From NCBI GenBank assembly GCA_937891825.1, contig CALAHN010000121.1, positions 1 through 38,035 on the forward strand: a stretch of DNA of 38,035 nt. The letters run 5' to 3'. This stretch comes from an uncultured Alphaproteobacteria bacterium. GTDB taxonomy: Bacteria > Pseudomonadota > Alphaproteobacteria > Bin95. A program made the translations under genes and the position numbers. The notes under the pieces were generated by a model. The model worked only from the letters and a program-made list of their open reading frames with translations, was not told the origin of the DNA and did not search any database. Shown in pieces: positions 27,358-36,209 of the stretch. The first letter of the stretch is position 1, and each line of letters begins with the position of its first letter.

Positions 27358-28293
27358 ATGTCCATTCTGGCGATCGGGGGCGCGGGGTTCATCGGCCGGC
27401 GGCTCATTCCAATTCTGGCGGCGGCGGGCGAAACCGTCACCTGCATGGATATCGACGCGGCCGGCGCCGCGGCCGCCTTCGCGCCGCTTGGCGACAAGGT
27501 GAAGGTCGTGCGCGGCGACGTCACCCAGTTCGACGACGTGATCGGCGCGATGCTCGAGGCGCAGGCGGAGCGTGTGATCAACCTCTCCTACTTCATCGGC
27601 GACCTGGCGCCCCATGTCGCCTTCAAGCTCGATATTCAGGGCATGGACAATTGCTTCGAGGCGGCGCGGCGTACGGGCGTGAAGCATACGGTGTTCGCAA
27701 GCTCGCTCGCGGTCAGCGGCGGCCAGGGGAAGTTCGGCGAGCGGCTGGTGAACGAGGATGACGCGCGCCACGGCGAAACCCAGTATGCGGTCAACAAGAT
27801 CACGAACGAATGGCAGGCCCACGATTACCGCCGCGCCTATGGCATGCGGATCACCTGCGTGCGCCCGGCCAACGTCAATGGCCCGGACAAGAAGTTCGGC
27901 TCCATCGACCACGTGAACATCATGTGCCAGCCGGCGCGCGGCCAGACGGTGACCTTTCCCCATGCCGACGCCATGCGCTGCGTCATTCACGTGGAGGACA
28001 TGGCGGAAGCTTTCGCCCGCGTGCTGATGGCGGACGCGCCGAAGCATGAGACCTACAATTCGGGCGGCGCGATGGTCAGCCTCGCCGAACTGGCGGCGAT
28101 GGTCCGGGAATATCTGCCCAACGCGGACATCCGTTTCGGGGCGGAATCCGGCGGCCGCGCGACCTCCGGCAACTACCTGATCGACAACAGCCGACTCGTT
28201 GAGGAATTCGGCGTCCAGTACGCGCCGCTGCGTCAGCGCGTCCGGGAAGTCATCAACGATATCCGCCGCGGCGAAGGCCTGCCCCTGGTCTGA
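27358..28293 (+). CDS. NAD-dependent epimerase/dehydratase family protein
   Basis: 311 aa extended short-chain dehydrogenase. NAD-binding GGAGFIGRRLIP at residues 7-18, DVTQFDDV, the active-site QYAVNKITNEW (YxxxK) with FASSLAVSGGQG providing the Ser, and a C-terminal substrate domain (RPANVNGPDKKFG, CVIHVEDMAEAFARVL, YNSGGAMVSLAELAAMV). Substrates of this branch are often nucleotide sugars, but catabolic uronate or lactone dehydrogenases share the fold. AAGGGGAGCGGGGG lies before the ATG. Convergent with an SDR gene, 25 nt apart. Function beyond NAD-linked oxidoreduction/epimerisation is unknown. Confidence 0.85.
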   Translation: MSILAIGGAGFIGRRLIPILAAAGETVTCMDIDAAGAAAAFAPLGDKVKVVRGDVTQFDDVIGAMLEAQAERVINLSYFIGDLAPHVAFKLDIQGMDNCFEAARRTGVKHTVFASSLAVSGGQGKFGERLVNEDDARHGETQYAVNKITNEWQAHDYRRAYGMRITCVRPANVNGPDKKFGSIDHVNIMCQPARGQTVTFPHADAMRCVIHVEDMAEAFARVLMADAPKHETYNSGGAMVSLAELAAMVREYLPNADIRFGAESGGRATSGNYLIDNSRLVEEFGVQYAPLRQRVREVINDIRRGEGLPLV

Positions 28294-28318
28294 GAGAGAG
28301 GCCCGGGCGCGCCGGCCG

Positions 28319-29077
28319 CTACAAGGTCGCGCGGCCGCCGTCGATCGGGAGCAGAACGCCGGAGAGGAAACTCGCTTCGTCGGACGCCAGATAGACGGCG
28401 GCGCCGGCCACGTCGGCGGGCGTCGCGAGCCGGCCGAGCGGGATGCCCGCAAGAAATCGGTTCCGGGTTTCTTCGGTGATCTCGCCGACCACGTCCCTGA
28501 AGAGCGGCGTCTCCGCCGCGACCGGGCAAAGCGCGTTGACGCGAATGTTCTTGGCGCCAAGCTCCGAGGCCATCGACAGCGTCAGGCTGCATGCCGCCGC
28601 CTTCGAGGCGTTGTACCAGGCAGCGCCGGGGCGCGGCCTGAGGCCTGCGATCGAGGCTGTGTTGATGATCGACCCGCCGCCGCGCGCTTCCAGATGCGGC
28701 AGGGCGGCACGCGTCGTCAGCAGCCAGCTTTTCACGTTCACGTCGAAAATCTTGTCGACCACATCCTCGGCGACATTCTGAAAGAGGCCGATGCGTTGGG
28801 GCACGCCCGCATTGTTGACCAGCACGTCGAGCCCGCCGAAGCCGCTGACGGCAGCCTGGATCATGGCCTTGCATTGCTCGGAATTCGTGACGTCGACCGT
28901 GAAGGCCGCCGCCTTGCCGCCGTCGGCGAGGATCGCTTCCGCCACCTTGGCGGCGCCGTCCGCGTTCATGTCCGCGACCAGGACGGACGCGCCCTCCGCC
29001 GCAAAGCGTTTCGAGATGGCCTCGCCGAATCCCGAGGCCGCGCCCGTGACCACCGCAATCTTGTTCTGTAACCGCAT
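28319..29077 (-). CDS. Short-chain dehydrogenase/reductase (3-oxoacyl-ACP reductase-like)
   Basis: 252 aa from ATG 29077 (MRLQNKIAVVTGAASGFGEAI), AAGGA about 10 nt upstream; ATG 29116 is open but would overlap the nudC end. Classical SDR: TGAASGFG cofactor loop, acidic residue after strand 2 (VADMNADG) favouring NAD(H), DVTNSEQ, NNAGVPQ, catalytic Ser-Tyr-Lys in NTASIAG and AAWYNASKAA, C-terminal LSGVLLPIDGG. Lies 17 nt downstream of nudC and is convergent with the epimerase gene. Annotated homologues are called FabG or glucose dehydrogenase without firm evidence; substrate unknown. Confidence 0.9.
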   Translation of the reverse strand: MRLQNKIAVVTGAASGFGEAISKRFAAEGASVLVADMNADGAAKVAEAILADGGKAAAFTVDVTNSEQCKAMIQAAVSGFGGLDVLVNNAGVPQRIGLFQNVAEDVVDKIFDVNVKSWLLTTRAALPHLEARGGGSIINTASIAGLRPRPGAAWYNASKAAACSLTLSMASELGAKNIRVNALCPVAAETPLFRDVVGEITEETRNRFLAGIPLGRLATPADVAGAAVYLASDEASFLSGVLLPIDGGRATL

Positions 29078-29094
29078 GGAAAGCGTCCTTCCGC

Positions 29095-30039
29095 TCAAGC
29101 TTCGCCGTTCATCCAACTGACGATGAGGCGATAGGCGATGCTGTCGCGGCGCGGCAGCTTCATGCCGAAATCCTCAAGATGGTCGAGCTGGCTTTTGTGG
29201 ACCCAGCGCGCGTCTTCCATCTCTTCCGTATCGACGATGATCTCGTCCGTCTCGGCTTCCGCATGGAAGCCCAGCATCAGGGAAGCAGGGAACGGCCAGG
29301 GTTGCGAGGCCCAATAGCGCACCTTCGCCGGATCGACGACGACGGCGGTTTCTTCCAGCACCTCACGCGCGACGGCTTCCTCCAGCGTCTCGCCGGATTC
29401 GACGAAACCCGCGAGCGTCGAATACATCTGCGGCATGAAGTTCCGGGTGCGGCCCAGCAGGCAGTTATCGCCTTTGTAGACCAGCATGATGACGGCCGGG
29501 TCAGTCCGCGGGAAATGCTCGGTCTTGCAGTCTGGGTTCTGGCAGCGGCGCTGGCTGCCGGCCTTCTCGGGCTTCGTCTCGCTGCCGCAGACGCCGCAGA
29601 ACCCATTGCGGCGATGCCAGAACATCAGGCCGCGCGCGTGCGCCAGGATCGAGCCCTCGGCCTGGGCCAGGGCCGGGCCGACCTTGCGCAAGTCCTCGAA
29701 CGCGCCATTGGCGTCGATCTGCGGGTGCGCCTGATAGGGATCCTCGTGATGGGAGAGATCGACCCCGAAATAGGCCGTCCCGTCCCGCATGCCGAGGAAC
29801 GAGTGGTAGCGCCCTGCGTCCAGGAGTTCGCGCGCCTCGCCGACGGTCGGCAGCAGCGCCGACTCGTCCTCGTTGTGGACCAGGCTCTTGTCGCGCCATA
29901 CGGCGACGATCCGGCTTTCGGGATCGTAGAGCTTCTTGGTCATCCAGCCATCGTCGGCGCGGCGGTGGGAGAGGCGGTCGAGCGGCGCGCCGGTGTACCA
30001 GAGCGCCTTCGAAGCGCTGGGAGCGGGAGTGTCGGTCAT
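29095..30039 (-). CDS. nudC: NADH pyrophosphatase (Nudix)
   Basis: 314 aa. Hydrolyses NADH to NMNH and AMP and, in E. coli, removes NAD caps from RNA. Domains: N-terminal beta domain, a zinc ribbon with two CxxC-like pairs (FCGVCGSETKPEK and RCQNPDCKTEHFPR, residues about 146-178), Nudix box GFVESGETLEEAVAREVLEET (the final conserved Gly is Ala), and the NudC-diagnostic SQPWPFPASLMLGF. The distinctive SQPWPFP element makes the assignment safe. Starts MTDTPAPSASKALWYTG. Flanked by two SDR genes on the same strand; it lies 56 nt after the upstream SDR. Confidence 0.95.
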   Translation of the reverse strand: MTDTPAPSASKALWYTGAPLDRLSHRRADDGWMTKKLYDPESRIVAVWRDKSLVHNEDESALLPTVGEARELLDAGRYHSFLGMRDGTAYFGVDLSHHEDPYQAHPQIDANGAFEDLRKVGPALAQAEGSILAHARGLMFWHRRNGFCGVCGSETKPEKAGSQRRCQNPDCKTEHFPRTDPAVIMLVYKGDNCLLGRTRNFMPQMYSTLAGFVESGETLEEAVAREVLEETAVVVDPAKVRYWASQPWPFPASLMLGFHAEAETDEIIVDTEEMEDARWVHKSQLDHLEDFGMKLPRRDSIAYRLIVSWMNGEA

Positions 30040-30095
30040 GGGAATTCAGCCTGTATTGGGGCGCCTGGAGGGCATGGAGCGCGTGGAGGGATCGA

Positions 30096-30854
30096 TCAGC
30101 CGCGGCCGATGAACGGCATCTTGGTCGCCATGACGGTGATGGTCTGCACATTGGCGGAGAGCGGCAGGCCCGCCATGTAGACGATGGCGTCGGCGACCGC
30201 CTGCACGTCCATCGTCGGTTCGACCCGGGTCGAGCCGTCGGGCTGCAACACGCCGGTCTGCATGCGCTGGGTCATCGGCGTCGCGGCATTGCCGATATCG
30301 ATCTGGCCGACGGCGATATCATAGGCGCGGCCGTCGAGCGCGGTCGCTTTGGTCAAACCGGTGATGGCGTGCTTGGTCGAGGTATAGGGCGCGGAGAACG
30401 GGCGCGGCACATGGGCCGAAATCGACCCGTTGTTGACGATCCGCCCGCCGCGCGGGTTCTGGTCCTTCATGATCCGGAACGCTTCCTGGCTGCACAGGAA
30501 GGGGCCGGTCAGATTGACGTTGAGCACGCGGGTCCAGGTCTCGAGCGATATCGTCTCGAACGGATCGGGCGGGGAGCCGCCGCCAGCGTTGTTGAACAGA
30601 AAGTCCAGGCGCTTGAACCGGTCGACCGTCGCCTTGAACAGCGCGCTGACCGATTGTGCGTCGGTGACGTCAGTCGGCACGGCGAGGGCGCGGGCGCCGT
30701 CGGCGCCGGCCAGGGCGATTGTTTCATCCAGCGCATCCTGCCGCCGCCCGGCGAGCGCGACCGACCATCCGGCCGCCAGAAGCGATACTGCAGACGCCCG
30801 CCCGATGCCCGAGCCCGCGCCCGTCACAATCGCAATTTTCGTATCGCTGGCCAT
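30096..30854 (-). CDS. Short-chain dehydrogenase/reductase
   Basis: 252 codons from ATG 30854 ([21 protein letters not shown]); GGGGGAG lies about 10 nt upstream. The frame is open to 30917 but the extra N terminus has no SDR features. Cofactor loop [16 protein letters not shown] after strand 2 (Arg-Arg favouring NADP(H)), NNAGGGSPP, active site NNGSISAH and [13 protein letters not shown]. The C terminus [21 protein letters not shown] and [10 protein letters not shown] matches the YciK/COG1028 group with an unusual TKMPFIGRG tail. First gene of the minus-strand trio with nudC and the second SDR; divergent from bacterioferritin. Substrate unknown. Confidence 0.9.
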   Translation of the reverse strand: MASDTKIAIVTGAGSGIGRASAVSLLAAGWSVALAGRRQDALDETIALAGADGARALAVPTDVTDAQSVSALFKATVDRFKRLDFLFNNAGGGSPPDPFETISLETWTRVLNVNLTGPFLCSQEAFRIMKDQNPRGGRIVNNGSISAHVPRPFSAPYTSTKHAITGLTKATALDGRAYDIAVGQIDIGNAATPMTQRMQTGVLQPDGSTRVEPTMDVQAVADAIVYMAGLPLSANVQTITVMATKMPFIGRG

Positions 30855-30919
30855 GCTGGAATGCTCCCCCAAAGTATTTGATTGTGGGAGGGCGCCCGAT
30901 TTCCGCGGATATGTCAAAC

Positions 30920-30938
30920 CGCCCGCTTGGCGCGGGCG
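30920..30938. promoter_or_regulatory. Inverted repeat upstream of bacterioferritin
   Basis: CGCCCGC (30920-30926), loop TTGGC, GCGGGCG (30932-30938) in the 137-nt gap between a divergent SDR gene and bfr. It could be an operator or a 5'-UTR hairpin; it does not look like the Irr (ICE) or Fur box sequences I know. Confidence 0.35.
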
Positions 30939-30991
30939 CGAATAAACGGCATGGTCTGGGTATCCGACCCGTCGGCAAAAGGAGCGACCTC

Positions 30992-31474
30992 ATGCAGGGC
31001 GACGCCAAGATCATCGGCTTTCTGAACCTGGTCCTCAAGAACGAGTTGACCGCGATCAACCAGTATTTTCTGCATTCCCGCATGCTGCACGACTGGGGCG
31101 TCAAGAAGCTTGGCGACAAGGCCTATCAGGAAAGCATCGAGGAGATGCAGCACGCGGACGCGCTGATCGAACGCATCCTGTTCCTGGAGGGCCTGCCGGG
31201 CATGCAGGAATTGGGGCGGCTTAGGATCGGCGAGACCGTCAAGGAAACGCTGGAATGCGACCTGGCGCTGGAGATGATCGCGCTGCCCGACCTGCGCGAC
31301 GCGATCGAATATGCCGATTCGAAGCGCGACTATGTCAGCCGCGACCTCTTCAACAAGATACTTTCGGACGAGGAGGAGCATGTCGACTGGCTGGAGACCC
31401 AACTCCACCAGATCGAAATCATGGGCCTGGAAAACTATATCCAGTCCCAGAGCGCTGGGAACGAGGGTTCCTGA
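30992..31474 (+). CDS. bfr: Bacterioferritin
   Basis: 160 aa from ATG 30992 ([18 protein letters not shown]), with AAAGGAG 9 nt upstream. Forms a 24-subunit shell that oxidises Fe2+ and stores iron. All dinuclear ferroxidase ligands are in register: Glu18, Glu51, His54, Glu94, Glu127, His130; Met52 is present for haem binding between subunits. The open frame upstream to 30719 crosses the divergent promoter and is not used. The stop is followed by the M19-like gene after one base (TGAGATG), so the two may be cotranscribed. No bacterioferritin-associated ferredoxin gene is adjacent. Confidence 0.96.
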   Translation: MQGDAKIIGFLNLVLKNELTAINQYFLHSRMLHDWGVKKLGDKAYQESIEEMQHADALIERILFLEGLPGMQELGRLRIGETVKETLECDLALEMIALPDLRDAIEYADSKRDYVSRDLFNKILSDEEEHVDWLETQLHQIEIMGLENYIQSQSAGNEGS

Positions 31475-31475
31475 G

Positions 31476-32453
31476 ATGCGCCAGGAGCTGACCATTTTCG
31501 ATGGCCTGATTATCTCCAACTGGGGACGGCCGGTGTTCGAGGAAATGGCGGCCGGCGGCCTCGCCGGCGCCAATTGCACCTGCGCCGTCTGGGAAGGCTT
31601 TACGGCGACCATGGGCAATATCGCCCGCTGGAAGCGGCAGTTTAACCAAAACGGCGACCTGATCGTGCAGGCGCGCTCCGCCCAGGACGTGCGCGACGCC
31701 AAGGCCGCCGGCAAGACCGGAATCGCCCTCGGGTTTCAGAATAGCTGGCCGATCGAGGACGATCTCGACCGGGTCTGGCTGTTCCAGGACCTAGGCGTCC
31801 GCACCATCCAATTGACCTACAATACCCAGAACCTCGTCGGGGCCGGGTGCTGGGAAGCGGTCGATCCGGGCCTGTCAGGCTATGGCAAGCGGCTGCTCGC
31901 GGAAATGAACGAGGCAGGCATCCTGGCGGACCTGTCCCATGTCGGCGAGCAAACGTCGAAGGATGCGGTCGAGGCCTCGAAACGGCCGGTGGCCTATACC
32001 CATGTGGCGCCGGCGGGCATGAAGGCGCATGCGCGCAACAAGTCCGACGACATGCTGAAGCGCGTCAGCGGCAGCGGCGGCTTCGTCGGCGTGGCGCTCT
32101 ACGCGCCCTTCCTGCCGAAGGGCGACGCCTCCGATCTCGACGATTGCGTCGATGTGCTGAGCTATGTCGTCGACCTTCTGGGGCCGGACCGGGTGGGCCT
32201 CGGCACCGATTTCACTCAAGGCTATGGGCCGGCGTTTTTCGAATGGCTCCGGCGCGACAAGGGCGTCGGCGCAGGCGTCGCCGGGCCGATTGCGAACACG
32301 CGGCCCGCCAATCCCAAGGGCCTGGACGGCATGGCCGAATATCCCAATCTGGCGAGCGCTCTGAAACGCCGCGGCTGGGACGACGGCCTGATCGCCGGCG
32401 TGATGGGCGAGAACTGGCTGACTTTCCTCGATGACGCCTGGAGGCCGCTCTGA
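31476..32453 (+). CDS. Membrane-dipeptidase (M19) family protein with incomplete metal site
   Basis: 325 aa from ATG 31476. Fold of renal dipeptidase/amidohydrolase. In active M19 enzymes zinc is held by an N-terminal HxD, a bridging Glu and two His. Here the HxD position reads DGLIISNW (no His or Asp pair), the bridging Glu is Gln88 in LGFQNSW, while His155 (DLSHVG), His176 (AYTHVAP) and the catalytic Asp in GLGTDF remain. This suggests a subfamily with one or no metal and altered chemistry. LGVRTIQLTYNTQNLVGAGCWE is well conserved with family members. Begins one base after the bfr stop and overlaps the MetE-like gene by 1 nt, so it is likely a functional partner of the latter. Confidence 0.86.
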   Translation: MRQELTIFDGLIISNWGRPVFEEMAAGGLAGANCTCAVWEGFTATMGNIARWKRQFNQNGDLIVQARSAQDVRDAKAAGKTGIALGFQNSWPIEDDLDRVWLFQDLGVRTIQLTYNTQNLVGAGCWEAVDPGLSGYGKRLLAEMNEAGILADLSHVGEQTSKDAVEASKRPVAYTHVAPAGMKAHARNKSDDMLKRVSGSGGFVGVALYAPFLPKGDASDLDDCVDVLSYVVDLLGPDRVGLGTDFTQGYGPAFFEWLRRDKGVGAGVAGPIANTRPANPKGLDGMAEYPNLASALKRRGWDDGLIAGVMGENWLTFLDDAWRPL

Positions 32454-33604
32454 TGGCTGACCGTATCCTGACGACCCATGCCGGCAGCTTGCCGCGTCCC
32501 CTCGCCCTGACGGGCCTCTATGCCCGCCGCGCCGCGGGCGGCGCCGTCGATGAGGCCGAGTTGGCGCGGGCAGGCAAGGCGGCGCTGATCGATATCCTGG
32601 CGCGGCAGGCGGAATCCGGCGTCGATATCGCCAATAACGGCGAGCAGCAGCGGGAAGCCTTCTTCCTGTATCTTCGCCATCGCCTGTCCGGCCTTGGCGG
32701 CCAGTGGCAGCGGCCGCCGAGGGCCGATGTCGCCGATCATCCGGATTTCCAGGAAGCCATGGCGAACGCGCTCGACGGCAAGATCGCGGTTTCGAACATG
32801 GAGCCGCCGAAAGCCATTGGCGCCGTCGCCCATGTCAAGCCGGAAGCCTGCGAGGAGGAATGCGCGGACTTCGACAAGGCCTTGCAGGCGGGCGGCTACG
32901 GTTTCGCCGGAACCTTCCTGACCGCGCCGTCGCCGGGCATTGTCGCGGCGGCCATGAAGAATGAGCATTATGACAGCGAGGAAGCGTATCTGGACGCGCT
33001 CGCGGCGGCGCTCCGGGTCGAGTATGAGACGATCCTGCGCCATGGCCATCAGTTGCAGCTCGATTGCCCGGAACTCGGCCTTGAAGGCCATCTCACATAT
33101 GCCGGGCGGCCGAAGGAGTTCCAGAAATTCGTCGAGCGCGCCATCGCCGCCATCGCCCGCGCCGTCGACGGGCTGCCGCGTGAGCGCATCCGCCTTCACA
33201 TGTGCTGGGGCAACACGGAATCCCCCCATGACCGGGATACGCCGCTAGCGGATATTTGGGAGATAGTCAAGCAGGCGCCGGTCGGCGGCTTCGTGCTGCC
33301 CTTCGCCAATCCCCGCCATGCCCATGAGTGGCGTAGCCTCAGGGACTCGCCGCCCGCCAGCGACCAGACCATCGCCGCTGGCGTCATCGATACCCTGACG
33401 AATTTCGTCGAGCATGAAGTCGTTGTGGCCGACCGGCTTGAAACCGTCGCCCGCGCGCTTGGCGATCCCTCCCGGGTGCTGGCCTGCACCGATTGCGGGT
33501 TCGATACCTCCGCCGGGTGGGGCAGGGTCGCGCCAAGCGTCGTCTGGTCGAAACTCCAGAGCATGGCTCAAGGCGCCCGGATCGCGACGGAAAGGCTGTT
33601 CTGA
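32453..33604 (+). CDS. MetE-like (cobalamin-independent methionine synthase C-terminal domain) zinc protein
   Basis: 383 aa, only the catalytic barrel of MetE (whose full form is about 750 aa). Zinc ligands fit: HMCWGN gives His249 and Cys251, and CTDCGFDT gives Cys348. N-terminal TTHAGSLPRP is the common start of COG0620 proteins. Members transfer a methyl or alkyl group to a thiol: core methionine synthases (MesD) and epoxyalkane:coenzyme M transferase belong here. The TGATG overlap with the M19-like gene shows translational coupling and an MFS permease follows 42 nt later, suggesting a small transport-plus-catabolism unit. Whether the thiol acceptor is homocysteine is unknown. Confidence 0.88.
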   Translation: MADRILTTHAGSLPRPLALTGLYARRAAGGAVDEAELARAGKAALIDILARQAESGVDIANNGEQQREAFFLYLRHRLSGLGGQWQRPPRADVADHPDFQEAMANALDGKIAVSNMEPPKAIGAVAHVKPEACEEECADFDKALQAGGYGFAGTFLTAPSPGIVAAAMKNEHYDSEEAYLDALAAALRVEYETILRHGHQLQLDCPELGLEGHLTYAGRPKEFQKFVERAIAAIARAVDGLPRERIRLHMCWGNTESPHDRDTPLADIWEIVKQAPVGGFVLPFANPRHAHEWRSLRDSPPASDQTIAAGVIDTLTNFVEHEVVVADRLETVARALGDPSRVLACTDCGFDTSAGWGRVAPSVVWSKLQSMAQGARIATERLF

Positions 33605-33646
33605 AGCGTGACCGGCTTTTCTTCGCGCGCATTGTAGGACCGTCGC

Positions 33647-34855
33647 ATGGCGTTCCGGCCGCTGCTGATATTGATGTGTGTGTATCTGGGCCTGACCTTG
33701 TCGGGCCTGCATGCCATGGCGGCTCTGCTCAAAGACTTCATCGTGCTGTGGGACTTGAGCAATACGGAAGCTGGATGGCTCAACAGCTCCCAGTATCTGG
33801 CCTATGTGGCGGCCGTGCCGATCATCGCGTTCTCGGAGCGGATTGACGCAAAGCGGCTGCTGCTCGCCGGAACGGTTTTTAATGTCGTGGGATATCTGGG
33901 CTTCGCGCTTCTGGCGGACGGCCTCTGGAGCGCGGTCGCCTTTCGGATTCTGCAGGGCATCGGGTTCGCCTTCACTTATATGCCCGGCGTCAAGGCGATC
34001 ACCGACCGGGTGACGGCCGAACAGCGCGGGCGCGCCGCATCGATCTATGTCTCCAGTTTCGCGACGACGACCAGCTTTTCGATCCTGATCGCCGGGGCCA
34101 TCGCCGATGTCTTTTCCTGGCGGGAGGCGTTTCTGCTGCCGGCGCTGACCAATGCGCTCGCCTTCGTCCTGATCCTGTTCGCGCTGCCGCCCGCTTTGCC
34201 CGAACAGGGCGAGGGACCGAGGCGCGCGCTCTTCGACTTCAGCGTGGAGTTGAAAGACCCGCGGATGCGCGGCTTTGTGATCGCGGCCGCCATGCATACG
34301 GTCGAACTGCTGGCGGTGCGCGGTTGGACCGTAGTCCTGCTGGTCGTCGCCAGCGCTCATTGGGCTTGGCTCGACCAATATACGATCCTTGTGATCGCGA
34401 CCGGCCTCGTGCTGCTCGGGGTGCCGTGCAGCATGATCGGCGGCGAGTTGGGCCATCGCTATGGCTTCGCCCGCGCCTCCGGGTTGGCGATGGCGTGCTC
34501 GGCGATCGCCTGTGGCGCGGTGGGCTTTTCGCTTGGCGGGCCGCTCTGGCTGTTCGCGGGCCTGGTGCTAATCCACAACATCTTCGTGCTGGCGGATTCC
34601 GGCGCGCTCAATGGCGGCGCGGCCCAGGCGGCTTTTCCGGGAAGGCGGGGCGCCGCGATCACGCTGATGGCATTCGCGAATGCGATCGGCAGCTTGATCG
34701 GCCCGGTGCTGTTCGGCTTCATGCTGGACCTGGGCGGCGGGCGGCAGGCGACATGGGCCTGGGGCCTCGCCTTCTTGACGATCAGCCTTTGTGTCATTAT
34801 CGGCGTCGCCGCATTGAACCACGGCATGCGGGCACGGCCGATGCCCAAGGCGTAA
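33647..34855 (+). CDS. Major facilitator superfamily transporter
   Basis: 402 aa with about twelve membrane segments. N-terminal half: MCVYLGLTLSGLHAMAALL, GWLNSSQYLAYVAAVPIIAFSERIDAKRLLL (the A-like loop motif D-x-x-x-R between helices 2 and 3), FRILQGIGFAFTYMPGVKAI, and TAEQRGRAASIY. Central loop at about residues 185-205. C-terminal half contains GGELGHRYGFARA and LADSGALNGGAAQAAFPGRRGAAIT. TAGGACC precedes ATG 33647. Probably exports or imports the compound handled by the two upstream enzymes (inference). Confidence 0.92.
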   Translation: MAFRPLLILMCVYLGLTLSGLHAMAALLKDFIVLWDLSNTEAGWLNSSQYLAYVAAVPIIAFSERIDAKRLLLAGTVFNVVGYLGFALLADGLWSAVAFRILQGIGFAFTYMPGVKAITDRVTAEQRGRAASIYVSSFATTTSFSILIAGAIADVFSWREAFLLPALTNALAFVLILFALPPALPEQGEGPRRALFDFSVELKDPRMRGFVIAAAMHTVELLAVRGWTVVLLVVASAHWAWLDQYTILVIATGLVLLGVPCSMIGGELGHRYGFARASGLAMACSAIACGAVGFSLGGPLWLFAGLVLIHNIFVLADSGALNGGAAQAAFPGRRGAAITLMAFANAIGSLIGPVLFGFMLDLGGGRQATWAWGLAFLTISLCVIIGVAALNHGMRARPMPKA

Positions 34856-34906
34856 GCCTTTTGCGCTCTCGGAGGATGCTCCCCTGTTCGCCATGCTTAA
34901 TGCCAA

Positions 34907-34934
34907 TGGCGGCGTATAAGCGGCATAACCGCCA
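34907..34934. promoter_or_regulatory. Imperfect-function inverted repeat before the RTX gene
   Basis: TGGCGG (34907-34912) and CCGCCA (34929-34934) separated by 16 nt containing TATAAG, then GTTTTAGGGAG. It may be a weak terminator of the MFS gene or a site controlling the RTX gene at 34954. Confidence 0.28.
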
Positions 34935-34953
34935 GTTTTAGGGAGATGGTCGG

Positions 34954-35949
34954 ATGGCTAATCTTGTTGGAACTGGACTGGGCGACACGTTGATCGGCGG
35001 CGCGGGCGCCGATCAGATTGCGGGACTGGGCGGCGACGATCTGTTGCATGGCCTTGCCGGCGACGATCTCATCATAGGCGGCGACGGGAACGACACGATC
35101 TTCGGCGGCGACGGCGCGGATACGCTCCGCGGCGACGCGGGCGACGATTTCGTGGCCGGCGGCGCGGGCGACGATCACATTCTTGGCCTCGCGGGCGCCG
35201 ATCACCTGGAAGGCGAGGCTGGCGACGACCTGCTGCGCGGCGGCGACGGCGACGATTTCCTGGGCGGCGGCGACGGCGCCGATCGCCTTTTCGGCGACGC
35301 GGGCGCGGACAAGCTGGTCGGCGGCGCGGGGGCCGACATCCTCCGCGGCGGCGACGGCGACGACCTCCTGATCGGCGAGGACGGCGCCGATCTGCTCTTC
35401 GGCGACGGCGGCAACGACCGCCTGTTCGGCCATGACGGCAATGACGTCATTCAAGGCGGCGACGGCGACGATCAGTTGGACGGCAATGACGGCGACGACC
35501 GGATCGCGGGCGACGGCGGCGACGATTTCATTTCCGGCGACCAGGGCGCGGATCGGTTGAACGGCGCTGGCGGCAATGACGCCATCCACGGCGGCGACGG
35601 CGACGATTTCATCGTCGGCGGGGCCGGGAACGATACGCTGTTCGGCGACGAGGGCGCGGATATCTTGAACGGCGGCGCCGGCGCCGACAGCATCTATGGC
35701 GGCGGCGGTGCGGACCGGTTCCGCTTCGACGCGCCGACCAGCGAGGCGGATCGGGTCGAGGATTTCGCTATCGGCCTCGATCTGATCCAGGTCACGAACA
35801 GCGGCCTCGCGGACTTTGCCGCGATCCAGGCGCTGACGACGCAGGTCGGCTTCGACACGGTGATCGACTTCGGCGGCGGCGCTGTTCTGACGCTCGCCTT
35901 CGTCGATGCAAGCAGCTTGACCGGCGGCGACTTCAATATTCTGTCGTAA
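34954..35949 (+). CDS. RTX calcium-binding protein, almost wholly nonapeptide repeats
   Basis: 331 aa. After MANLV, 28 consecutive nonapeptides GGxGxDxUx run without interruption to about residue 257 (GTGLGDTLI through GGGGADRFR). A C-terminal cap follows: [25 protein letters not shown], then [25 protein letters not shown] and a hydrophobic end, the usual uncleaved type I secretion signal. No enzymatic domain is present, so it would fold with Ca2+ outside the cell into a long beta roll, acting as a structural, matrix or adhesive protein, or as a calcium-loaded scaffold (inference). AGGGAGATGG precedes the ATG. Neighbouring genes give no clue; secretion genes are absent. Confidence 0.9.
   Translation: MANLVGTGLGDTLIGGAGADQIAGLGGDDLLHGLAGDDLIIGGDGNDTIFGGDGADTLRGDAGDDFVAGGAGDDHILGLAGADHLEGEAGDDLLRGGDGDDFLGGGDGADRLFGDAGADKLVGGAGADILRGGDGDDLLIGEDGADLLFGDGGNDRLFGHDGNDVIQGGDGDDQLDGNDGDDRIAGDGGDDFISGDQGADRLNGAGGNDAIHGGDGDDFIVGGAGNDTLFGDEGADILNGGAGADSIYGGGGADRFRFDAPTSEADRVEDFAIGLDLIQVTNSGLADFAAIQALTTQVGFDTVIDFGGGAVLTLAFVDASSLTGGDFNILS
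34969..35724 (+). repeat. 28 tandem 27-nt RTX units
   Basis: Uninterrupted at the protein level. At the DNA level, segments such as GGCGGCGACGGCGACGA recur many times and could undergo slippage or recombination with blocks 1 and 2 in the peroxidase gene. Confidence 0.9.
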
Positions 35950-36209
35950 AGGCGCTGTCGGCAGAATCCCGGCCGCTAACGACCTGGGTCATCCAAGTCT
36001 AATCGGCTGAAATTGCTAAGATAAGAGACAGTACTTGATCGGTTTGTCTGCGTTTCAGAGCCATTCAGGTTGCGTGATCCCTTTAACGAGAATACCGTAT
36101 TATCCGCCCGCCTGAACCAACCGGCTTTCTGGCCAGGCGCGTCGGATACTTGCGACAGGGCGTGGGTTTAACTGCGTCCTGCATAAAAAAATAAATGGGA
36201 GCGCTCAAA
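35950..36209. other. Intergenic region before the TAXI gene
   Basis: 260 nt without a credible ORF. Moderately AT-rich stretches (about 35990-36060 and 36180-36210, including AAAAAAATAAAT) mark a probable promoter and 5'UTR for the TAXI protein. I cannot assign -35/-10 boxes with confidence. Confidence 0.45.

Noticed and set aside
33245-34456. 403-codon antisense ORF opposite the MFS gene
   Set aside because: Same codon-bias artefact; the plus strand gives a twelve-helix transporter.
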